This document shows, one piece after another, positions 36,650 to 47,112 of a DNA stretch of 64,000 bases (the first letter of the stretch is position 1; each line of letters opens with the position of its first letter). Origin of the DNA: Calvatia gigantea (lineage: Eukaryota > Basidiomycota > Agaricomycetes > Agaricales > Lycoperdaceae); NCBI GenBank assembly GCA_025093985.1, contig JACAAK010000001.1, positions 806,001 through 870,000 on the forward strand, written 5' to 3'. Under the pieces are notes generated by a model. The model did not search any database. It was not told where the DNA came from and saw only the letters and a list, made by a program, of their open reading frames with translations. A program made the translations under genes and the position numbers.

Positions 36650-38550
36650 ATATCATACTTCTCGTCACTTACCGCTGCTTTCTGCCACCGTCCACTGACA
36701 TGGTCCCTTGGCGTGCTATGGCTATGCCCCCATGTCTCTACACGAAAACCTCGCACTTAATGAACGATGTACCCTACGTCGCACCCACACCTCAACTCAT
36801 TCATTACTGGATAGACTCACGAGACATGTTGTCATATACAGCCTTAATACCTCTTCTATATACTGTTTATTTTATTTTTTCCATCTTCGATTCGTGACGT
36901 TGAGTCTTCTTCTGGACCCGCCAATATCAAGTTCCAAGCGTAACAAACACAACTGAACAAACTACCCGCGCGGCTCTCGGAGACTCTCTCAATGTATTAA
37001 AGGGCTGGCAAGACTTCTGTCTATCAAGTCCCGTTCAATAACCTGCCTCATGACCATGCGTTACAAAGCATCCGATAAAAGTACGTACGGGAACAGCCCA
37101 GTGTCCGCGTTTTTGGGTGCTTATAACCATGAATCTTGCATTGATGTTTTATTTTGCACAGTGATTCCGTGCGTGGATATGGGATAAGGTAGAAGAAGTA
37201 ATTCATAGTCATCCAATGTGCGTGACTTTCCGTGACAGATCCACTTTAAATCCATTTTACTATCCACAGCTCATCCAGAAAATGGGGCTCTTCAGGAAGA
37301 GACATAACGCTGATGTACAGTAGTGCAAACCGCATCTATATAACAGAGGGAAAAAATTAGGATTTTTTTTTTGTCTTTTTTTATGAGGCTGGGTATCAGG
37401 TTCGGACAAAAACCAGCTATTTGGGGAGGCCGGATACAAGTTTGGACAAAACCCCCCCTCTTCAGACAGGTCCAGGTTCGGACGAAAACTCAGCCCAAAA
37501 GGCGAATTTGGTACACGGCCTATATAGGGATTATCCAGGGCACCTCGTACCAATTGGAGACACCCGCAGCCTTGTTTTTGTGATTGATATTAGAGTGGGT
37601 GGTTCAGTACCCCGACCTTCCTCAAATGTCATTTCCCTTCTCTAGGATCTATGTATGTAACCTATCATCAAGCTTGTTGACTTTGTCACCACACCTTTTC
37701 AATCTAATCTGGATATTAAGATCGAAGTTTTCGTGTACAAATCCCAGAAGTTGTAACAGGATGATAAAATCGGTGGTGTTCCAGGTAAGTGTGTTTCCTA
37801 GTCCGTGCATTCACCCCCCCTAGACCTTAACCATATCAAAGGCTGTAAGCAAGCTTTCATAAATACATAATCCGCGAAATTTCACCTAGGCGTGTTGGCC
37901 GCCTGTAGCTATCTGCACTTCAAGTTCCAACGAGGCCGAGCCGCGGCTCGACTGAGCTTTGCGATTGGCCGATCAGCGCTCAGCGCTCACCCCACCCGGA
38001 AGTTTCATTCAAAGGACCCTCTGCCGATTGGCTTTGTCCAACCCTTCCCCAATGGCAATCCAGTCTTCATTCACGCCTGGTCACTTATGCAACGGATTTC
38101 TAAAACTACAGATTGTCCCCGTGAAGTACAGGCGAACGATCCTGCTTATAGTAGGGACGATTCGCCACCAGCCGGCCACCACCACTCATCAATATATCTC
38201 ACATCACGGCCATTCTAGAAGCTCCATGTATCTCTATTGCAATTCACACTCGGCGAAGCACGCCTCCATGCGTCCAGCGCTTTGAGAAACACAAAGCAAA
38301 CATTGCCATCTTCTGTGTACTGCTTTCGTATTTCCAAAAGCTTGAAAGTCCCCAAGTTATACTCTGAACACATGACGTCAAAAACCCCACCCAACCGACG
38401 TCAGTCCTACTCATAAACCTCTCCAAACTACCGTTGTTTATTTCTTTCTCTCTTCACCCCCGTTCTTGTTTGTTTGGACCACCCAATAATCAACTTCATC
38501 AAAAGTTTCAAAACACCCGGCTGCCCAATTCATCATCGCACGAATTCAAC
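36650..38550. other. Intergenic region with short degenerate repeats
   Basis: Nearly 1.9 kb without a supported gene. Three copies of a CAGGTTCGGACAAAAACC-like unit lie at about 37397, 37437 and 37473. The frame at 37892-38218 has no domain. The last 150 bases contain CT-rich leader sequence for the Bli-3-like gene. Confidence 0.45.
37397..37490. repeat. Three short degenerate tandem units
   Basis: Units CAGGTTCGGACAAAAACC, CAAGTTTGGACAAAACC and CAGGTTCGGACGAAAACT start at about 37397, 37437 and 37473, spaced by 40 and 36 bases. Spacers are unrelated. On the minus strand they read FRPNL, FCPNL and FLSEPD-type phrases. Confidence 0.6.
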
Positions 38551-39539
38551 ATGCTCGATCCCTTTACAGCTCAAGCTTCTCAGATTACTGCCGACACGAA
38601 GGAGAAGATCGATGGTGAGCTTGTTTTCCATAGAGAAAGAGAGGCTGCCCCTTGTCTGCCGACTGCTAATCGCGGTATAATCTCCATCCTCTCAACCCTC
38701 ATGCCTCGAATTCCTATCTTGACCACTAAAACGCCAACAGGTCTGAAGGGAATCATCAAGTCAACACAAACTGCCATGCTCACCACTCGTTCGGCCGACG
38801 GTCACTTGCATTCCAGAGCTATGGCACCCGCGTCTTGTACGTTCTATTTATTACACCAATGTGCCCATTTTTTGATACCCAACACTTTGGTAACTTCTCT
38901 CTTCCCTCTTACCTCCCTTTTTATAGCCTCAGAGGACACGGGGTTGAAGTTCATTTTCATTGCTAATAATGTCTCAAACAAGTTTGAAGAAATCAAGAAT
39001 GACGAGAATGTCAATGTTGCGTTCTTGAACCCTGGCACTACCGCGTGGGCATCGTGCGTATACACCTTTCCCCTCCTTCGCTCCCCCCCGCGTGCCTTGT
39101 TTATCGTTCTCTTCACTAGAATCGCGGGCAAGGCCAAAGTTATTAATGACAGACAGGTGATCAAGAAGTACTGGTCTGCAGGGTAATTTACCTCCTCCTT
39201 CTCCTTTGCAATTTGGTGTAATATGTCGAAACAGCACCTCAGCTTGGTTCGGAGACCTCAAGGACGGCGTGCACAAAGGCGACGAGAACGATCCCCGCGT
39301 TTCTCTGATCGAGGTTATTCCTGACGGGATTCGTTACTGGTGGCCAACCGAAGGCAAGGTCATGCGTGCCATTGAAATTGGCGTTGACGCGCTCACAGGA
39401 CAAGTTGCGTCTCCTGGTGAGCTGCGGATGTTGACTCCCAAGGAGGTATGTGGGGTTTCCTGGCATTTGCCTTGTTTTGCTTGGAAGCTGTGAAGCTCAT
39501 TGCTGATAACTGGTTCCTTCACAGATCCACCACCAGTAA
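38551..39539 (+). CDS. Bli-3-like pyridoxamine 5'-phosphate oxidase-fold protein
   Basis: FMN-binding split-barrel protein related to Neurospora blue-light-inducible Bli-3 and to bacterial general stress protein 26. Exons: MLDPFTAQASQITADTKEKIDG, LKGIIKSTQTAMLTTRSADG with LHSRAMAPAS, EDTGLKFIFIANNVSNKFEEI, VAFLNPGTTAWAS, IAGKAKVINDRQVIKKYWSAG, TSAWFGDLKDGVHKGDENDP with GIRYWWPTEGK, and a last five-residue exon ending at TAA 39537-39539. The four introns each carry GT-AG ends, with read-through frames explaining odd longer open frames. Cytosolic; the physiological reaction in fungi is not known. Confidence 0.87.
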
Positions 39540-40198
39540 ACAACCGTCTCGTCTCTCGTGTAACATGACCTGTGAAGTTGTTAATCGGGTTTACTCTAAT
39601 AATGTCTATGTACATAACGGCGGTGAGAGTCAGTATACGAGATCTATCTAAATGTGAAATATAGTGCCTTTCCATCACACACAAAAAGCTCTAGGTTCCA
39701 TACATAAAAAAATGGGATCACTCATGAACTTCCCTGAAACCCGCCTGACACTTGTGCAGCTCACTGGTTTGGGAAACCGGTAGCTGTTAGTCCAACCCAG
39801 AAAGCGCGGAAATAGTCTAGACTAGCGTGCACCGGGGCAACTCAAGGCACGTTCCCAAAAGGAAGGAGTCTGGACGGCTAAAAAGGTGGGCAGACAACCA
39901 ATAACATTCAATGAATAGAGTTTGATATCGATGTGCAAGATTGGTTCATAGGTCCAGTCAATTTCCGCGCAAGCTGTGCAAGGAATAATAAATTTCTTCT
40001 ATCATTGTAGATCTTGTGCCATAGGGTGGGCGGCACAGTAATGGCCAGTTCACTTCCCACCCTGGGCTCCTTGCTCGTCCATGTGGGTATTTCAAGGTCA
40101 GCGAAATTGCCACCTTGTCGAATCCGTCCTGTCCTCTCCTGTTGTTTTACCCCTTACTCACTGACGCTTCTATCACATCAAAAAACCGACGCGACAAA
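39540..40198. other. Intergenic region
   Basis: No gene supported. The frame of the F-box gene is open back to 40115 but without an ATG before 40199. Confidence 0.4.
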
Positions 40199-41980
40199 AT
40201 GCTAAGGAGGCTTTATCCCGAAGTACTCTCCTATATCATGACCTTGGCGCAGGACGCCTCAACCGTTGTCGCCGACACGGCCGAAGAACACAATTTAGGT
40301 TCAGGCTTGGGCGAGTTGGGGCCACCCCCATTACAGCCTTTCGAAATCACGATTTCTCACGTTAATTCCCAACTCCGCAGCGTCGCGCTGAGCACGGCTC
40401 GCCTCTGGTCGCATATTTACATTAACACAAGCGTTCATAGTGCCAGGACGATACTTGAGAAGACAGAAACGTATTTACGAAGATCGGTTGGGCACTTGCT
40501 GGATCTGAGGGTAGAGTTGAACGGTCCCACCACGGGCAAAGATTCCTTTGCGGAGACCACAATCAACGGGATGTCGCAATGCGAGTTATCCCGGGCGATG
40601 GAGGCCATTGCACGAGAATCAAAACGGTGGAAGCGACTCGTGATTATAGCGGAGTACGAAGGATTCGCGGGTGTGGGCGATACCCTCATTGCCAGATTAG
40701 GTGGTGTTTATGATGGGAAAGGCAAAGACGGGGGTCTGGTGCCACAGCTGGAGTACCTATTTGTTTCGGCGGACTATCTCAGCGGGTTGCCTGTGACAAG
40801 GAGGCCTAGCGGCGTCAGTGGCGGGGGGGCACCCGTAACGCTTGCGCCGGTAGTAGCCGCCGACGGCCACCAACAGGCTCACCCCCAACTACACCTTCTT
40901 CACGCCACCTCCGACAACACCCCCAGGGAAGCACTCTTCACTCCCATCGTCCTCACGAGTCACCTTCCCAAACTGTCGTTTCTCCGATTGCGGGGTCTTG
41001 CGGTATTTTTATTCCGCCCGAGCTGCCTCCTGTTCCTCCGGACGTTGCACTTGGACCAAACGAAGGCCATCCCAATGAACCTTAAGCTGTTTGCCAGATT
41101 CACAGCAGCGTGTCCCGCGTTGGAGAACCTATCGGTATACGGGGACATTGTCACGTCTTCCGCAGGTGCTGATGGCAGCGTTGGGTTGCATGTGCCCCAC
41201 TCGGTGCTCGGAACCGGGCATGCACAACCCCAACACCAGCAGGACGATCTTGATACGGGAAGCGGGGGAGGGCACCAGTGGCGTAAGAGTGTTAATGCAA
41301 ATGCAAATGGAAGAGCTATCTGCTTTCCCGAACTGCGGTCGTTGAGGATATGCGGGACGCGGGGGCTGATATACCGTATCCTCCTCTCTCAACTTGAAGC
41401 GCCGAAGCTGAGGAGCTTGGTTCTGAAGGATGCACAAGAGCACGACCTGGACGCAATCTGGGAGGAACTTTTTGTTGCCTCGTTCGCCAATGAGGCTGGT
41501 AGAGGAGGCATTAAAGTGTTCTTGACCAGGCCCACATCGAGATTCACTCAGATGCGATCTCTGACCATAAGCAGTTCAGACCTCTCCAAATCCGTTTACC
41601 AGCGTTTACTCAAAACCTTTCCTCGTATAACCGAGTTCGCATCGTACTCCTCAATAGAGCCCGACGTTGTACAAGGATTGTTCGCGGACGACACGATGGC
41701 GAACATGCCCTGTCCAAGTTTGCGCACATTGACGTTCATTTTCGACGTCGATTTGGCTGCGGATGATGTGATGATAGCTGAAATGTTGAACCGGCGGAAG
41801 AAGTTTGGCTGTCCAATACGTAAACTATGCATTGGAGTCTCCGAAATGGATATGGATGACACGATCGAGGAAAGTGGTTCCATTGCACATGATACAGTTG
41901 TCGTTTTGGAGAAGTTAAACGAGTTTGATATCTGGCCAAGCGATCGACTCTATCCCGATGTTGACGATGTTTTGTTCTAA
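40199..41980 (+). CDS. F-box-like protein, leucine-rich C-terminus
   Basis: Single-exon gene of 593 residues, starting at the first ATG (MLRRLYPEVLSYIMTLAQD). The start resembles an F-box (LPPEVL-like helix), followed by ISHVNSQLRSVALSTARLWSHIYIN, the usual second half of an Agaricomycete F-box domain. The rest contains scattered leucine-rich segments (LPKLSFLRLRGLAVF, LRTLHLDQ, FPELRSLRICG, LEAPKLRSLVLKDA, LRTLTFIFDVD), which is the expected substrate-recognition part of an SCF ubiquitin ligase. A Gly/His/Gln-rich insertion lies around residue 350. Absence of introns sets it apart from its neighbours, as is common for this family. Convergent with Rad9, 78 bases apart. Confidence 0.78.
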   Translation: MLRRLYPEVLSYIMTLAQDASTVVADTAEEHNLGSGLGELGPPPLQPFEITISHVNSQLRSVALSTARLWSHIYINTSVHSARTILEKTETYLRRSVGHLLDLRVELNGPTTGKDSFAETTINGMSQCELSRAMEAIARESKRWKRLVIIAEYEGFAGVGDTLIARLGGVYDGKGKDGGLVPQLEYLFVSADYLSGLPVTRRPSGVSGGGAPVTLAPVVAADGHQQAHPQLHLLHATSDNTPREALFTPIVLTSHLPKLSFLRLRGLAVFLFRPSCLLFLRTLHLDQTKAIPMNLKLFARFTAACPALENLSVYGDIVTSSAGADGSVGLHVPHSVLGTGHAQPQHQQDDLDTGSGGGHQWRKSVNANANGRAICFPELRSLRICGTRGLIYRILLSQLEAPKLRSLVLKDAQEHDLDAIWEELFVASFANEAGRGGIKVFLTRPTSRFTQMRSLTISSSDLSKSVYQRLLKTFPRITEFASYSSIEPDVVQGLFADDTMANMPCPSLRTLTFIFDVDLAADDVMIAEMLNRRKKFGCPIRKLCIGVSEMDMDDTIEESGSIAHDTVVVLEKLNEFDIWPSDRLYPDVDDVLF

Positions 41981-42058
41981 ACTGTCCCTTGGGTTGGGTA
42001 CTTTTGGGGTTCTCTCTGGATTCTTTATGGATCGAGCACTCGACACGCCTGATACATT

Positions 42059-43845
42059 TTAGTCATTGAATAATGGTTGGAATCCCTGCTTTTCGCTTGT
42101 TTGGTAAGGAACATTATAGTACATATAGTATGCACGAACCTTTTGCATAGCCTGTGTGGGTCCAAAATCTGGCTCATTGTCTACCAGCTCGAGGCTTCCG
42201 GATGCTTCATCCACTTGCATATTGTCCTCCTGCCCACGTTTCGCCAAGTCGGACGTCGTGTGCTCTTGGGACGGTGAGAAATCGATCTCGTTCCCATCCT
42301 CTTCAAGGAGAGCATTGAGTTCTTCCATTGTTTCAATATTTCCCAGACCCGCCTCTTTGAGGAAGTTATTCTCGGCGACAGAAAGCTGGGAAGACGGTAA
42401 AAACAAGGGTTCGGGTTCTGGGGGATTCATTGAGTTTTGTGGCTGAGAAGGTTGATGAATCGAAGCAGACGGCTCTCGGAAAGGACCTAGGGAAGGAAGG
42501 TGGTGGCATTGAACCAGGGACACGGGATTGTTGGCGGGATCGTGGAGCGCGTACAGGTATCGTATCTGTATCAACCTGCTGCACGACCTTCATACTTCGT
42601 TTTGGCCGTCGGTTCTCTGCAGGCGTTTCTTCCCTGTCCCGCTTTTTGTTGGTCATCGGTCGGTGGCCGTTTGGGGCGGCGGGTATGGGAACACCAGAAG
42701 GTTGGTTCGTTGCAATCACAAAGAGACCTTGAGCGCAATCGCCCTCAACGTCGATGTATAAGGGTGCGGCCGCTTCAGTGAAACGCATGTCAAGTGAGAG
42801 TGCCATCGACTCGGCGTATGCAATCGTTGCCTGTATGCTTTTAGGTGGCTTGGTACATTGGAGATTGCGGAAGATCTCACATTGAATTCGCGGAGATGGA
42901 AAGCAATAACGATGGGATAGGTATGGATGTCATAAACATCAAATTCATCGGCACTGATAATTAATTCCGTCGAAATCTCGCCAGTTCCTGACAATTAATG
43001 AGCAAAAAGGCGTTACAGTGGGGAAAGAACATCACCTTTGCTCACTGAACTTCCGCACGTCTTAAGGGCAACATCCGCTTCGTCGAAAGACCATATGAGC
43101 TGCGGATCAGCTTTACTTCCTTTTTGCACTGGAAAATGTTCAAGCATATTCCGCAGAGCAGTAGGACCTATGTTCACCCGAGCTTGATTCGGAGTATCGG
43201 GAACACCGGGCGCCATGAGAGTCACTGGAACAGATAACACCAAGCGATGGGTTTTCACGACGCCTGAGACTTGATTAAGATAAGAACTCCGGACACCTTG
43301 AAGAGAGACGTGCCATGTTTACACAACAACTTCACGATGAGCTTGCTCTCTAGACTATCAATCTCATCATCTGAGCCTTCATCCCCATTTGTCCCCTCGA
43401 CAATGGACAATTCACATCGCTCAACAGACTTTTCCACTGTTCGGTGCTTCAAAATGGACAACAGATTCTATCATCTTCCGTGAGTACCACTTGATCCACA
43501 ACATATAGGCGACGTACTTTTGCCAAGAGCTGCCCTTTAACTACTTGTACCTCTTCCAAGTCGTCATTACCATTCACCGCGTTCCTTTGGCGGGGTTTTC
43601 CAAGATTATACCTGGAGAAGAACTCTTTGTCATATTTGAACCGACAAAAGGCCGTTTTAGCGGAATTCGTCGCGGATAGTGATAGTGAGTCCGGATAACC
43701 GCATATTGTGAGCTCATCCCCGTATCGCGAGAGGCAAGTGAGAGCTCTGGTGAAAGCTGTGATGAATGTTTAACCGAAATGAGGGTGTGAAATCGTGGGG
43801 GTGGTTCATACGCTTGAGAGCAGAAGCATCAATTGTTGCCTGCAT
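42059..43845 (-). CDS. RAD9: Rad9, DNA-damage checkpoint clamp subunit
   Basis: Part of the 9-1-1 sliding clamp. Exons: MQATIDASALK; FTRALTCLSRYGDELTI with FCRFKYDKEFFSRYNLG and VKGQLLAK; NLLSILKHRTVEKSVERCELSI; VVKTHRLVLSVPVTLMAP and IWSFDEADVALKTCG; GTGEISTELIISADEFDVYD with IVIAFHLREFN; ATIAYAESMALSLDMRFTEAAAPLYIDVE; then a disordered tail ending in QGFQPLFND after a last intron. Two joins are unusual. The one before VVKTHRL keeps frame only with a GC-AG intron (donor GCACGT near 43312). In the tail, a 37-base intron (or one base) is needed before GPFREP. The PCNA-like fold residues are well kept; the tail is the expected site for checkpoint phosphorylation. Confidence 0.85.
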
Positions 43846-46800
43846 ACGCAAGAACAGACACAGAACGAGAATATTAAGAAGGAGGATCCGAATGTCAGCA
43901 AAGAAGAAAACGCCTGCCCGCACTACTTAATTGATAGGAACAGCCTTTCACAGGTTTTCGGGACCCTGACACGCATTGTTGACGTCTGTTTAATGACCCA
44001 GATGCAGCAGCGTTCTTCGAATCAATGTGGTCCAGTAATAATCGATAATCCGTTTTTCGGCGACTCCGCTTCGCTTCGGTTCCATGGGAGGAGCTGTTCC
44101 GAAGCTCGTTTTGACGGGACTAGAGACTCTGGACAATTTGTGCTCAAATGGCTAGCACCAACGTTCCATTGGCCATCTCTCGGCTCGCAGGCGGCATAGT
44201 AGTAATTTCGCACACCGAAACGCGGTGGTCCTCTGTAACTTGGCTATTTTCATTCAACGGGTCTCTTCTTCAAACTTTTCGGACTGTCTAAACTGCTTCC
44301 CTCCTTCAAAATCAATAATAACACCTCACCCCCGATGTGGGATAAATCGATAGCTCAGGAAGCCTCTGTCTGTTCCCTTCAATTTCAACACCAAGAAGTT
44401 TATAGTAGCGTCTTCGACATCTCAATATGTATCTCTACATATCCACCATGGATAAGAATTAACCAACTGGATTGCCTAAACTTACTGGACCAACCTGGTA
44501 CTACATCCATCAAGCCCGCCAAACACTCCACTTCCTCGATGGGCCTTATCCCATTTCCCCCCGTATTGATTTTTCCTTATTTATAGCGGTACTCTTACCC
44601 ATAACGGCCATTCAGGATACTTCTCACTGGCTTCTATCCAGGGCGGGGAGGGGTTCCCGATCCAACCGACCCGGCGGCTTGTCTGGACTCCCGAGCTGCT
44701 TATGGCCGCTTCCTCCCTTTAGTAACACATTGGCTTTATGCTCCTTATGTTGGTGATATTGTCTTCGCCGCGGCGGTCCCACTGATGAGTCGGCTTTTTC
44801 AAGTTATTTAAAACGCGATCAAAGTGCTCACTCTCACAGAGCGGTACCATTTCCGTTGTCGTGCTAAGCGACCCGCTAGAAATGTAAGCCGATTCTTCTG
44901 AGGTCTTACGGCTTGTATGCATCCAATCGAATCCAACACTAGGCCTGTTGTTCAACCTGAACAGACGTCTCCGCGCTCTTATGATAATCCCAGCACGGGA
45001 TTCCAAAACCCACGCTTAATCAACAGAAACGGCGCTCGGACGGATACAGCCCTACCGCATTCAAGGACAAAGAAGGGTTATTCGAACGGATCAGAGAGAA
45101 TCTTTTGGAAGCCCCCCTGAAGGAACACCTACCCTGTAGAATTCCAAGGGGTATATTCTGAGAACGAAGAACCATATTTAGTCCCCGATAGGTTAGCATT
45201 TCGGGGCTGACTGCCGTTGATAGGTTCGAGAAGGTGATTCCAAATGAAATGGACGCAGTTACGGTGAGCCTTACTGTCGATTTAGAATTTTATAAATAGA
45301 AACTTCCAGGTTAGTGTCGCTATTTTTTGGTCAGTACATGACAGGTTTTTGACACCTCGCCTCCATTTTGGAAAGGAAGGGGGGACCTGTCTACCGAAGG
45401 TTGAGAAACCCTGATTAATCCAAGTGAGCGCGCGATTGCGATATAATATCGGCTCCGCGCTACGAATAATGCGATAGGCGCCCCAAATCCAGTCCTGGGT
45501 ACTACTCTCCTAATTGCGCTCAACCTGGGGAGAATCCTCAACACCGGCTTGCCGAGCGCCTGGCGCTAGCGGGACGAGATTCCGAATGTAACGAAACTTG
45601 AAAGGGCGCTGGCCATCAAGAGAATGCGCTTAAGCTTGTACCAGTCGGGGGGGTGGGTTGTAAAGTGGTCCCAGTGCGAGAAGACCGGAATTCCGTGGTT
45701 GTATTTCCACCAACTGCTGCGTACTGCAGGTCGAGTCAGATGATGGATAGTTACTAAAGAGAGATATTTGGAAACAGAACTTTGTCGTTGATGTCAACAG
45801 CTCGAGGAGGCGTGATTGTGCATTCCTACCACGACCGTAAAGCATAGCACACACTCGGTGAGACTTGGCCGTCTGCCGCTCGCAGCACCGGCCCTCGAAG
45901 GCCTCTTTTTCTCGTAAGTATGCTTCAATTGGTTTGGCAAGACTTGGATATCCCGCGATCGGTTAAAGCCCCGGATACGAGTGCGGTAGAGGCCACGAAC
46001 TGCATATATCACTACCATATCGATCGGGCAGGTTACGCTGACAGACGTGATATCAGTCCTTCAGTCCGATATATCTGACACCACGCCATTGTTACAATAC
46101 AACATTGGATGTTGTCATATCCTCCTTTTAGGTGTGTGGGACTCATTCCCGCCCTTTATCAACCGAAGCCTTGAGGCACGTAGGAACCGGATCGTAAGGT
46201 TAAAATAGAGTGAGGCCGCTCCGGGCGGTACGAGAGCCGAACCAGATATCTCAGCGGAGAGTGATAACTCCCGGATAGGTGATATATCCTGCGATCAAGG
46301 CAGCAACGAACGGCACACGGAACATTTGTCAAAGTTTAGGTGGGGCCCCGCTATGTCGCTGTTCAAGATGCCCTCTATTGACGTTCAGGTGGGGAACGTT
46401 GGGCGGTTTGATTGTCGGGGAGATTACTATCGATTTTTGTGCGCCATCATTTGCTGGGCGCTGAGTCATGGGCTTGGCATTGCGCTGGTGACAGAAAAGA
46501 CTCAATAGATTCAAGGGATGGGGGCTGATGGGGGACGGGGATGTAGTCTGGAAATGAGCCCTGGGCCGTTCACATGAGCTGATGGAAACACTTTTGTTGC
46601 TTCTCTTGTGCCTTGTGCTTTAACGCGTGGTGATCTGTGGTGATGTTTCTTGACAATGCCCAGGCTCAGCATAGATTCTGGCAGCTTCGGTTAATGGAAC
46701 TCTAAATCCCACCCTAGTGTGGGCTCAAATATGGGCTCCAAAAAACGACGGTAAACGCGAGTCAACATCACCATCAAACAGTTGGCACAAGGAATAAACC

Positions 46801-47112
46801 AGAATAGCAAGTCTCGACAGACGGCCTCCTATGAATCTATTATGCGGTAATCGCTCGGAAATCGGGAGCGAAATGGGCTAGCCAGGGATGTTGCGCTGTT
46901 CGGATCTCGATTATATATTCTTATGGCTTATGGCTTATGACTGTTCTTTCCCTTTCACCGCTGGCCATATTTTCGGTCATCCGTTGACCTCGTAGCCGTC
47001 CCCCCACACTCTTTTATTCCCCTCACCTGTTTTACTTCCTTTACATTTCTTCCTCTTTCCGTTCTTACCGCCTTCTCTTCTCCCTACCCTCCCTCCCCCT
47101 CCTCTCCCCATC
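43846..47112. other. Gene-poor stretch, no supported gene
   Basis: Longest unexplained stretch in the window (about 3.3 kb). Frames on both strands are short and no exon chain with a known domain emerged. A locally protein-like phrase (SDGYSPTAFKDKEGLFERI) lies at about 45035-45100 on the plus strand but has stops nearby. It may contain eroded mobile-element or pseudogene sequence; I saw no terminal repeats. Confidence 0.4.
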
